The translations under genes and the position numbers were made by a program. The notes beneath the pieces are model-generated. The model ran no database searches. It was not told the DNA's origin and worked only from the letters and a program-made list of their open reading frames with translations. Positions 1-28,813 of a DNA stretch of 64,000 bases are shown in pieces. The DNA lies in contig NC_058507.1 in NCBI RefSeq assembly GCF_020382885.2, positions 2,745,715-2,809,714 on the forward strand, read 5' to 3'. The stretch's first letter is position 1. Every line of letters begins with the position of its first letter. Source of the stretch: Scatophagus argus. Taxonomy: Eukaryota > Chordata > Actinopteri > Scatophagidae.

Positions 1-3000
1 ATTATGAGACTAATAATCAACACATACAGTCAGTTTATACTGCTGCACAAGTGGTGGAGTGATTTCTACATTGAATATAACAATATGATAAATATATATA
101 TATATAAACTGATATAACATGAGTGAGCTGGATTTCATTACTCTAAATCACAAACACAAAGCATACATCGCAAGCGTTGAAGAATTTGCTCTGAATTTTG
201 TGAATTACTCACACAGCATCTATATTCCATTTTAGAGCAAATTTCTGCAGCTAAATTAACTCATCATCATCTCGGGGGATACAGATGTCTTTGTTTGTTT
301 TAACCTATAATTTCTAACTATTATATTCTTCCTAACTTGTAATTGTGAGCATATGAGTCATGACTTAAGTGGTGAGGATTTGGAGAATGTTATAAAGAGA
401 TAACGCAGATTTTCCCCCCACAGCTTTACAGTAAAGCCCCGATCACTGTAAGGTCAAATCCCTGAGACATTCAGAAAGGAAGTGCTTAGTAAGCATTACT
501 TTAATTTTCATGATGGCAGTAAATCTGAAAATCCAGCCATAATGATTGATAAAATAATTTGCAGATAATTTGATATACACATTTTTTCATTTATTTATAC
601 ATTTGTTCATGTATTTCAGTGTTTCACTCAGTTTCCTTAACTTAATGTGATCTTTCAGAAAAACTTTCCCCCTTTTAAGTCCAATGTTAAATGTCAGAGA
701 AGCAAGCAAACTTTTTCATAAACCTTGATGAGCTTGTTTGTTCTTGCTGCCAGAATTCTCATTTTGTAGTAGTACTTGTTTGTACCTGCAGAGGGCAGCG
801 CAGGTCTAGAGTTAGAAAGTGGAAGTCCTGTAGCCTGTGTTGCTTTTTGTCTGCTGTAAAGACTTAATTCAGTATAATTTTAGTATATATCGTCTGTGAT
901 CTGGCCCACATACGACAAGTGATGTCTGCAATCCTTCACTTTGCAGAAAGCAGGTAAAAGAATCCACCGCAGGTCATCTGAGTGAGAAAAATGTCATTTT
1001 GTCCACAGAACAAACAAACAGAACAAACAGAAGTCGACATTCACGGATGTGACAACTATAAAATAACATGCATAACACTGAAAAATAGTAATAACTAAAA
1101 CAAATTTTTACCACTTCCAATGAGAAAGAAAAAAATGACCTCAAGGAAATCAACAACTGCTCATAAAGTCAACAAACCAAATCACCAAATCATGAAGGAA
1201 ACCTTGTTGGAAAAATAAAACTGTTTTGTTTCAAATATCATTACACTGCATGGGACACACTGGGTTGAAAAATGCAGTATATAAACCCTTCATAAACTCC
1301 TCTTTGGCTGTGATTACTAAAATGTAGTCACACTGAAGTACATCTTGTGCTTGTGATGGAAAAGTTTCTCCAGTTGCTTTAAAGATATAATATGTGACAT
1401 TTCCATATTAAAATGTCTAAAATTAGTGGACTTTTGTGATATACTGTGTTGACTTGTGTACTTACATTATCAAAGATGTTCACAAGAATAAGTTCAACAA
1501 CAAAGAAATCTTGTTCAAGGTAACTCTGCATTTCATTTGGTCATCTTAACTTCCCAAAGAGAGTCAGAGAGTGAAGAAAGACGTTAACGAATGCAATTAA
1601 AACTTTTAAACTTTACCTTGTGTGAACATTTCTACCAAAGCAGAGATTTTCATTAGTGACGGCTGTTAAACGCTGGAAACAACACTGGAGATGGTTTCCA
1701 TCCCCACCAGAAACTCAAGGAGTCTAAAACTGTTGTGTATGATGTGCGTGTTATGTATTTCTCATGCTTAATCACTGATGTGAACCGTAAAGCTAAAAGA
1801 CGTTCATGAAGAGCACGGAGGATCTTCATCATAACAAAGCAATGCAGAGGCTTAATCACACTGTATGTATCTATTCACAGTCCACCAAAAGCCACAGGTA
1901 CAAGCTGACACGACAACCAATTTAAAGTAATCACCAGGTGTAACAGACCTTTGCTGAAGCAAAACAACACTGGTGTATCTTCTTGGGTTAGATATTTGAC
2001 TTCCAAATCTCCTGGAAGGCCTCTCTTCCCCTGTAGCTCCACCCCAACTGTAATCAGCCAAACAGACATTTTCCCAGACCGAGGGCAATATTTCTTTCAC
2101 AGTTCGTGGCAGGATTATTCTGTTCAAACACCAGCCAAGGAGCCAAGGAGATTCAGTTAAGCAAACATTTCTCAGAGCTGCTCTGGAAGCAGAAACAAAT
2201 CCATGGGCTGAGTTGTGTGCAAGAGCCACAGTTTGCCTGGACAAGTAGCATCAAACTGGTGCCAAGTTAAAAGACAAAAGGTAAAGACAGGTGGAAGTAA
2301 GGGTGTAATATTTGATGCAAGACATAGAAGAAAATTGTGCATGACTCTACAATTATAGTCTTTACCAAAGTTAGCGCTTATACGCTGCATATGAAACCCT
2401 TCGGCAAGTGACATCCTGATCTGAACTGTGTAATGAGAAGGAGGCATTTTAACAGTCGAGTTGCATCACCTCTGACAGAATAATTGCTGTTGCAACCTTT
2501 TTTTTTTTCTTTTTTTTTTACATGTCAGCATCATGATTGAAAAATATATTTTATCTGAATCTGTTCCTTGGCGGATTCAGATAGAAAGATATGGCTCCTT
2601 CGCTGAATGTTTAATAAGTTCTCAATCTGTTGTCACCTGTGTAATGAAGCCTGGAGGGGGTGATGTCTGCCGTCTGGTTCTCTTCATGTCTGGACTATTT
2701 TCTCTTCGTCACAAGGTCCTGAAGACAGCGAGGAATTCCTTTACATGGCCTACGGTATCTCTGCTGCCTCTGCACTGCAGTCTGCGTGCAGTGCATGAAG
2801 AACAGGACTTTCTGAGTTGGTCTAAAAGCCTGTAAATGGACAGGGCTGGACTACACAGGCTGCCATTTTGAACCCAGCGTTTCTCATTGATATCCATGTT
2901 GTCCTGCACCTCCATGCATGTTGTGAAGACGTTTTGCACGATTCTCAGCCTCCAACATTCGCTTTGGTCCTCACTGAGATGTTTCATCTGTTTTATCGCA

Positions 3001-3820
3001 TTTACATTTAATGCAACATGGATTCTTTGCCGGAGATTTCAATCACGTTGCATTTAGACTGCAAAAAATACAAAAAAGAAGGAACATAGTTCACCTTCAG
3101 CAGGCTGATTATTCAGCAAAACATTTGCTGAATAATCTGCCTTCTATCCACATAAGACAGTTTTTAAGCTTGCGTGTGTACTGTATGTTCTGTACAGTGT
3201 GATGGAAAAATATTTTTGTTGGAAAATATTTCGTGACCAGCTGTAATTGCACAGTATGTCAAATATACTTGTTCCAGATTTACTGTTCTCCTGCTGGAAG
3301 AGCAGAAGAAGTCGTTCTCGTCCTGTGAGTGTTTCGTTTAAGTGCATGAGGTCGAGGGTGGTGAGATTCAGCCAAAGCTCAGCATTATGTAACCTTAAAT
3401 TTATGGTTGGTCATTAAATCTCACGAAAAGTGGAACTTTCTGCACAGGTTCTGTTGCTGTTAATAAAAGTACACACTTTGGAATAAAGCACGTGTCTGTG
3501 TGTGTGTGTGTTGACTCAGAGGCAGGAGGGAGTTGAGCTTGAAATGCGTTCTAGTTTGTTTATTTGCAGCTGAAGAGTCAATGATGAGAATAATAGTCAA
3601 GAAACATGAAGAAGCAACAGATTTGTATGTGAAGAAAGAATCAGTCTGAGTGAAAGATGTTTGCTTTCCTGTTTTTCATTCCAGGAAACGGAGAACAGGA
3701 GGACTGTCAGACTCCCACTTGTGTCTTGCACCATATCTACTTGATTTATGTTTCCTTTCTCTCGAGTGGGAGCCTTTAAAACAGCACAGTTGCTGGTTTT
3801 GGTTTAGTTAAACCGACATC
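1..3820. other. Intergenic, no gene recognised
   Basis: AT-rich spacer. Reading frames here are short, lack recognisable domains and have no splice-linked continuation. A short TA run lies near 90-106. A CTCF-like core is listed separately. The last 50 bases form the proximal promoter of the serine protease, with a TATA-like TTTAAAA at about 3776 ahead of its start codon. Confidence 0.6.
785..798 (+). promoter_or_regulatory. CTCF-like core motif
   Basis: CCTGCAGAGGGCAG matches the vertebrate CTCF core CCASYAGRKGGCRS at 13 of 14 positions. The motif match is seen directly; occupancy is inference. Confidence 0.3.
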
Positions 3821-5728
3821 ATGGTGTCAGAGAAAGACGTTCTGGTGGCTGCTGCTGTTTTTGTTGTTGCCCTCATTTCACACAGTGAGTTTATGCTGGC
3901 ATATTTATCTGATAATTCATCTATTTTGCATCTATTTTTAGTCATTTGATTTCTGTTTTTACTGTAATATTGTGTGTATTTTCTGCAAGTTTACACTGGT
4001 ACTATTTTGAAAATGTTACTTTATGGTTTATTATTTGCTATTATTTACTGCTAAGTTTCCATGACATGAACTGTTGAAACATTTTGCTAATGAGTCCACC
4101 CTGTAAACAGCTGCAGCAACGTGACTTTGGACCTTCCCATGCAGTACCCTTACTGTATACAACCAGAAATGTTGAAGTAGCTTATTGTCTCCTTATGTCG
4201 TTGTGTTCTGATCATCTCAGGTGAGGGTATAATTGGTGGCAGAGAGGCGACGCCACACTCTCGGCCCTACATGGCCTCCATCCAGGTGCCGGCAGGAGAG
4301 GATTTGAAACATGAGTGTGGGGGGTTTGTGATCGCAAATCAGTGGGTGATGACTGCAGTACACTGTTTGCCGACAGGGTGAGGCAACCTGCTTCTAACTG
4401 TGATGGATGTAGTTTGTTATGTGGGAAACAGGAAGTACAAGATGATAAATAAAAGACGCAATGCGTTTGGTCCCAGAGGACAACATAAAGATTTAATTAC
4501 AATATTGAAATCAAGTGTGATTTTGTTTCCAAGTTTGTTTGTGTTTTGGCAATATCATCGTTTAATTTGTTCTGTTTCCATGAATGGTTTCATTAAGTAA
4601 TTCTTGTTATTAATTCTGTCAGAGCACATGTTTATAAAATATGCAGTTTTATTATTTTTCAGTCTATGTCCCAATTTTTGGTAATCATAATGCTTATTTA
4701 ATAGAAAGAGAAACTCTGTTATCATATCTGTTGCAGATGATTCAATACTAAAATTTTATTGGTACTTTTTCACAGGCCAAATGGAAGGAAAGTAGTGCTG
4801 GGCGTCCATTCTCTGAGTGAACCTGAAGAGACAAAGCAGACCTTTGATATTTTGGAACTTTACAACCACCCAAACTTCAGCATGTCGAATTACGATAATG
4901 ACATCGCTTTAATTAAGGCAAGTCTGTGTTTGTTATGGTGTTTTATTTTGGGGGACAAAACTCTTAGATCTAGAACTATGGAGTCTGTGGAAAAGTAAAA
5001 AGAAATCAGATTTTGGTGCAATTTTCTGTGTGATTTTCACAGCTGAGCCTTCCATTCAACACCTCTGGAGCTGTTGGAACTGTGGAATACCTGCGAGCAG
5101 GTGGCACAAACCCTGGCACAGACGAGGAAGTCGAAACAGCCGGCTGGGGGTCCACCGATAACCTGGGGTCCAGACCAGACAAGCTAAAAGAGGTGGTCAT
5201 GGAGGTGGTCAGCTCGACTCGGTGCAGACGCAGCGACTATTTTGGCAGAAAGTTCACCGACAACATGATATGTGCACATAAAATTTGCCCAGATCCTTGT
5301 GATAAACCACATAAGAAGGAAGACAGTTGTGATGTGAGTTTTAACTTTCTTCTAAATATGGCTGTTAACAAATGGAACTAACTAGCTAACATCAAGTTAG
5401 GATTAGCCCAATAATGTATATTTATCTGTATTAAAAGCACTTTTTACTTTTCATTTTCATTCAGCGCTTGCTGCCAGCTGTGGTGTCATCTTTGTACTTT
5501 ACCAGATGCAGGTTTAAATACTATCACTTCCTGTTTAAGATCATTTCCACTTGCCTCTTTGGTTTTTGTCAGGGCGACTCTGGAGGTCCTCTGCTCTACA
5601 ATGGCGTCGCAGTGGGCATCACCTCCAATGGAGGAAAGAAGTGTGGCCAACTGAAAAAGCCTGGCATTTACACCATCATCTCCCACTACACTGCCTGGAT
5701 TGACAGCATCATGGCCTCGAGCAGCTAA
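3821..5728 (+). CDS. Trypsin-fold serine protease, granzyme A/K or complement factor D-like
   Basis: Five exons: 3821-3884, 4221-4377, 4776-4917, 5043-5333, 5573-5728; 269 residues. A hydrophobic signal peptide (about 1-22) is followed by a two-residue EG propeptide and the mature IIGG at residue 25, a granzyme-style activation site. The catalytic triad is complete: H69 in TAVHC, D116 in DNDIALIK and S221 in GDSGGP. D215, six residues before the serine, predicts cleavage after Arg/Lys. PHSRPYM after the mature N-terminus and KKPGIYT near the end fit granzyme A/K and factor D. Oddities: the Cys136-Cys201 disulfide is missing on both sides (V151 and Y227), the usual AAHC is AVHC, and a short insert brings two extra cysteines (C203, C207). 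Intron 3 uses a GC donor. The product is probably secreted or granule-stored. Granzyme versus factor D cannot be settled without a tree. Confidence 0.88.
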
Positions 5729-5950
5729 ATGAAGGAGCAGCAGCCATATTCCCAGCACAGTTCTGCTTGTGCTTGTTTGTCTATGAAAGCAATGTGTTTA
5801 CACGTTGGACATAAGTGTTCCCTGCTCATTTGTAACTAATGCATGGCTTTAGAGATAATCTACAGTATGAAAAATACAACCACCTCTACAAACAGATTAG
5901 CCAGAATGTTATATTTCCAACCATTTTGTCAATTAACTTTATAAAGGATC

Positions 5951-5956
5951 AATAAA
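5951..5956 (+). terminator. Poly(A) signal of the serine protease gene
   Basis: AATAAA lies about 220 bases after the protease stop codon, a normal distance for a short 3' UTR. Confidence 0.6.
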
Positions 5957-6654
5957 ATACAGTTGATCACATTCGGTTGTCGTGCCTGACTTGAGTTGTT
6001 CAATATCTTCTACAATCAAAATCATCGGATGAAGCAGAATAACAAAGATAATAAAGATAACAAAGATAAAGAGATGGAAGATCAACACAAACAGTTATTG
6101 GGCAGACTAACTGCAATTAACAAATCACCATTAAAATGTGAAGTTACATTACGGCACACTAAGTTGTTACACAATGACTGCTATCTAAACATTTGGCATC
6201 AACATGGTTGTTTTTACACAGTTGCATCAATTTGTTGGCAACTGAGTTCATCTGAAGGACCGTGTTTAAGGATGTTACTGTGAGGCAATCGAGTTGTCAA
6301 CCAGTAAATCTCATAAACTTGTCAGATAAGGTCTCACACCAATGTCCAAATAAAATGTGCAGCTGTACTTCTTTTCCTCCCCTGTCTGCTTATAAACATA
6401 GATAGCAATAATTCCTAATGCACTCTGGTCTTCACTTCCATCTGGAAAATCACCCCACCTAACACCTCCACCACCACCACTGATGTTTCTTATTCACAAT
6501 TCAAAATTTTATGATCACTTCAAATTTGCTATCAAACCTTGGCTTACATTCAGTGCATGTATGCTTAACATAAATTTATTATTTAAATCTTTAGAAATAT
6601 ATAGAACAATGATTCCCTTCAATTGGTTGGTTTGTGAAATTCCCCCATATACCG

Positions 6655-6860
6655 TTTAAGACACAGTGGATGGGGCTACCAGTGATGTCACCCATTGGTT
6701 TGTGACTCACATTTTAAAGTCTTGAGTCTGACATTGTGACCGTTGCCATCTTGGTTTTTTTGCAACTTTTTTGCAACCAATGAAGTGAATAAAGTTGCCC
6801 CCTGCTGGCAGGTTCAACTTCTACACTGATTTCACTTTAAAGTCCTGGAAGCTTCGTCCA
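6655..6860. repeat. Dispersed teleost repeat, family uncertain
   Basis: The stretch containing GATGTCACCCATTGGTTTGT and then GTTGCCATCTTGG resembles a repeat I recall as common in percomorph genomes. No ends or target duplications could be defined. Recognised from memory. Confidence 0.35.
6795..6808 (-). promoter_or_regulatory. CTCF-like core motif
   Basis: On the minus strand CCAGCAGGGGGCAA matches the CTCF core at 13 of 14 positions. It sits inside the putative dispersed repeat, so it may be repeat-borne. Confidence 0.3.
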
Positions 6861-7036
6861 CTTACTATATTGTCGATGCATTCAACCATATAAGGCAACC
6901 CAAGTGGCAATTTTCTTCAGGCAAATCATAAAGAATATAGAGCAATGCATTAATTCAGTCCAGAGCAAATCCTTGCAGGACTGATTCCACATATTTGAAC
7001 AAGCCCCTTCTCTGAGAGATTAGAGATATCTGATAC

Positions 7037-9236
7037 TTATTGAGATTCTCTCAATAAGTAGTTCTCTTCCAAAGCCCCCTCCTTCCTCTCCTCAATCACT
7101 CTCTTCCTTTCCTGCAGCTCCTGCATAGAAAATCTCTTCACTGAGTGGGGGCGACCACCGTATGAAGCTACCAGTTTGTTGATTCCTGACAGTAGGTCTT
7201 TCACCTGAGGATAGCTCAGAGCATTCTGGGACTTTGAAACATTCAGCTCGTAATAACGACTGCCACACTTCTGGACGAGACCCTGGAGGGTTGCATGACC
7301 TCCAGCCACATAATCATTGATCTTCTGAGGCCTGTGCTGGTTGCCATCCAAGCGGACAAAAAGGATGATGGCGTGCTCTGCAAAGTCCCGTCCGAAGATC
7401 TTCTGCAGGTGCCCGAACATGTCGCACTCGCCCTGGGTGAAGCGCCCCACCTGGAGCACGAGCAGGAAGATGTGGGGTCCAGGCAGGGACAAAGCCAAGC
7501 AGTCCTTGACCAGCTCCGGATTTTCCACCCCGTCCTCGTCCCACAGCTCGGGGGTGTCCACCAGGACAAGCTGTCTCCCTGCTGCAAAAGCCTCCTTTCT
7601 CTCACAAGATACGGTGGATTGAGGGGGCTGATTACCAGACCCATCAGCTGAGTACTGATTACCTGCTCTGTCTAGAATTAGATTTAGAGCAGAAGACTTC
7701 CCACTGCCCGAGAGACCCAACAGGATGAGTGAAATCTTCTTCGTGTCATCAGCTTAAAGTCAAAAAAGAAAAAGGAAACTGGCTGTTAGAAAGAAATATT
7801 TTAACAGGTGTGTGGAAAATCCTGACTTGTGAACCCATATGTGGCAACACTTTCACTGAAATTTTCATGTCATAAACTTTAATGTGTCATTTGCCATGTT
7901 GGGATTAAACATTTTTGGACTGTTTTGTATGACATGTAAAATTTCATATTCAATACTGTACACTGCAGATGATGTGTGATGAATGCTGATGTGTAACTCT
8001 ATCACCCCCTAGTGGGAGAAACAGCTGCATCAACAACCACTGCACTGCATTACAGACTTAGATATTTAGTGATCAGTAAAGAGATGGATCTGTATTTTAT
8101 TTTCTGATTCTAACTTACAGCTCTAAAAGCAGCTGAGAAATAATTCTCACCATCAGCGGCGCTCATCTGGACCTGCAGCATGGCTCTGTGGCTTATCACA
8201 GCCTCTTCCAGGCCCTCTCTTTTTGCCTCGAATTCCTTTATTTCACCTGCTTCCTTCCTTCTTTCCTCAGCATGTTTCTCCCTCAGCGCCACCATCTCTT
8301 TGGCTCTTCTGTCCTCCTGTTGTTTAATCAGCTGCCTGTAGGCCTGCTCCTTCTCCTCGGCCTCTTGCACCTTCTGTTTCAGCATCTTCATGGCTGAGTC
8401 TTCGGTGCTCCTTTTCTTAGCGTCCGTCAGCATGGCTTCCGTGTAGCCAGTCACACCGTTTTCACTCAGCATGTAGCCGACCATCTCCAGTAGAGCGCAC
8501 AGTTTGTCCCTCGCTGCAGCTGATGTGACTCGGCAGTATCTTCCGTCACATGTGTTTATCAGCTCCATGAGGGCGTCCTCCAATGTGTCGGCAACATTTC
8601 CGTCTTCCAAAGAGAGCACTGCCATATAATTTAAAGCTTCAGCTCCAAAGTGTGCCTGCAGTATCTCTATCATTCTTCTTTCGCTCTTTGTGTAATGTCC
8701 ACCTTGGATCAGCAACAGAAATGTACAGATTCCCTTTGTGCAGGATTTAAAGGAGTCATCTATTGCCTGGGTTATGGCCTCTTCTGTCACGTCTTCTTTT
8801 ACGTCTGCATAGTGCAAACTGATCGAGCGACCATCCACCGTCAAGTCGCACACCTGATTTGATCCCAGAGAACTAAAGGTTACCTTGAGACTTTTGTCCA
8901 CAGAGTTATCCTTCAGCAGAGACTTCAGAGATAACCACTGTTCCACTGTGGATATGACCACCATCATGGGCCTCATGTTGGTTATGCCGTCTGTGGAACA
9001 ACACAAAAAATGAACATGAAATCATTTTTAGTGCACACACCAAGTAATAACAGGATTAGCAGGTTTTTTTTTAACAGTAACTGTTAAAACGGTGACAAAC
9101 CTACAACAATTCAATTGCATCGGTTGTTTTTCAGGCCTTGTAATGGCTAACGTCTTCCTTCTATTGCAAATTAGATTAAATAGGAATTCACAGCATTGAA
9201 TCAAATTTTAGTAAAGAATGACTTACTGTGTGACAT
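7037..9236 (-). CDS. GIMAP-family GTPase with two AIG1 domains, first one degenerate
   Basis: Three coding exons read leftwards: 9227-9236 (ATG TCA CAC A), 8151-8990 and 7037-7752. All junctions are phase 1, giving 521 residues. Domain 1 (about 5-180) is recognisable from GGHYTKSERRMIEILQAHFG, EALNYM and CDGRYCRV, but has no GxxxxGKS: the P-loop site reads ISTVEQWLSL. A charged coiled coil spans about 190-280. Domain 2 (from 285) has an intact P-loop GLSGSGKSS (296-304), a switch I Thr near 330, DTPEL at 349-353 and the conserved box around GPHIFLLVLQVGRFT. Its G4 motif is RLDG in place of the usual (R/K)xDL. A short charged tail has no membrane anchor. GIMAPs are immune-cell GTPases that oligomerise on membranes; mammalian GIMAP8 also carries several AIG1 domains. 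The longer frame running past 8151 is intron read-through, because only the donor at 8150 keeps phase. Confidence 0.85.
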
Positions 9237-10500
9237 GTCTTCACAGGTGCTCTCACAGGTCTGAGTTTCTTGTCAGCTTAAGATAACACCTGAAACTGGA
9301 TTCTCTGCTTCTGAAACAATCATGATGAGGGCAAAAAATAAGATGCTTCCTGATTCCAGCATTTCACATGCCACCAGCAGTTTTGCAGTCAAGGAAGTGC
9401 ATTCCACAGCACAACCTGGAGTGAGCAAGCCCAGCACATCTTTCTGATGCTTTTTTGTCATGCTTGAGTTCTTTGAAAGAACTATGTGGTTTTACTCACA
9501 AATAAAAACCTTTGTGAACTTTAAACCAAGATAAAGTAGTAAGCATCCATGCCACACACTGTCCCTCCTCATTGTCACACAGACACACAGAAAGTTATCT
9601 GAGTCACTCAGGAGGACATTGTATTAACAGGCTTCATTTCCTGCAGGCCTAACTACAAGGGACCAACCAGTTATAATTAGTGAGTCCCCTTAATCTGACC
9701 AGGTGAACAGATCTCATTCCCCACAATGTGAGTAATTTTTAAATATGCCAGTGCTTCAAAAGTTGTATTGGGGGTGAAACGAACCGTTATAGAAACTTGC
9801 ACACTCTTCATCAGTTAGCAAGGTTCAGTTTCCTTTTGCCAAACAACTGTGAAGTTGCTGCCCTCTGCACAGTAAGGCCAGCCTGAGAGGCATCCTGTGA
9901 TTGTTTCATGTTTGCATTGTTGCTGAACTAGCCTCACTGCAGATATTCACCCAAAACAGTAGTAGTGGTGCCTTGACATGCAAGAGAAAATGTGAGTCCT
10001 TGTGATCCTTGTGATCATGCTTGTTAACACTGATTGCCCAGAGGAAAATAAGTTTAAAACTTCTTAAAGAAAATAAAAATATTGTAATATCGTTCTAATT
10101 GAAATAACTCCCACAATGCATCCTTTATGTCCGTATCACATTGATTGCACATGCAGGTATTGTAATACTGGCGCAGACGTAGCTACAGCATATGAAGGAG
10201 TTCCCCTACAAACAGCTGAGATTACTGAGGGATTGCACCATCTCCCTGTGCTGCTGCGCGCCGCTGCCTGCCGCTGTCAAACGGCCCAAAACAACGCAGT
10301 ACTACAGCGTAAATGGGTGAAGCGTCTGGCAAATTCAGATACATTCACATGTGTTAATCTCTTAATTCGGCTAATACGAAATAATATGCTTTGTATATAG
10401 ACGATTTATGTTGAAAATTATTATTATTAGTGGTATATATTGTCACTCTATCCCCAAAACATCACACTGATATTCTTGACGCCCCTAAATATCAAATGGT
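9237..10500. other. Shared 5' spacer between GIMAP and dnaaf9
   Basis: The two genes are divergent, with start codons about 1.4 kb apart. The left part should hold the GIMAP promoter and 5' UTR. No further gene was seen. The 10116-10400 frame has no recognisable domain. CpG content rises after about 10240. Confidence 0.5.
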
Positions 10501-10635
10501 TCGCTCCGTTGCTATGCTATCTTGTGTAGACATTCTCCAGGGTGATGGATAAGATGTAGTTAATCGGCCTCAAAATACATAGACGTTGTTCGGTGAAAAA
10601 CGCAAATAGTGTGAACCTTTAAGGTATCATTCACA
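10501..10635 (+). promoter_or_regulatory. dnaaf9: dnaaf9 proximal promoter and 5' UTR
   Basis: CpG-bearing stretch just before the start codon, continuing into exon 1 and intron 1. No TATA box was seen. GTTGCTATGCTATC at 10508-10521 resembles an RFX X-box in its left half (GTTGCY, spacer AT), but the right half is poor. RFX control would suit a ciliary gene; this is inference. Confidence 0.4.

Positions 10636-28813
<18,178 letters not shown>

Larger units (their letters stand above)
5957..7036. other. Spacer between convergent protease and GIMAP genes
   Basis: No gene seen. A Lys/Asn-rich frame at 5996-6283 comes from a local AAAGATAA-type tandem and has no domain. The reverse-strand AATAAA at 6575-6580 could end the GIMAP transcript. 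The right part holds a dispersed repeat. Confidence 0.5.

Noticed and set aside
5996-6283. 95-codon Lys/Asn-rich open frame
   Set aside because: Starts in a simple AAAGATAA tandem, has no domain, and has no promoter or splice context.
7295-7651. Open frames on the plus strand across the GIMAP exon
   Set aside because: They are shadows of the GTPase coding exon, which carries P-loop and DTP motifs on the minus strand.
8110-8150. C-terminal end of the first GIMAP exon running to a stop at 8110, with another GTAAGT donor at 8113-8118
   Set aside because: That donor ends in phase 0 and would frameshift the second AIG1 exon. The GTGAGA donor at 8145-8150 gives the required phase 1.
10116-10400. 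94-codon Cys-rich frame upstream of dnaaf9
   Set aside because: No recognisable domain; it overlaps the probable dnaaf9 promoter and has no splice partner.
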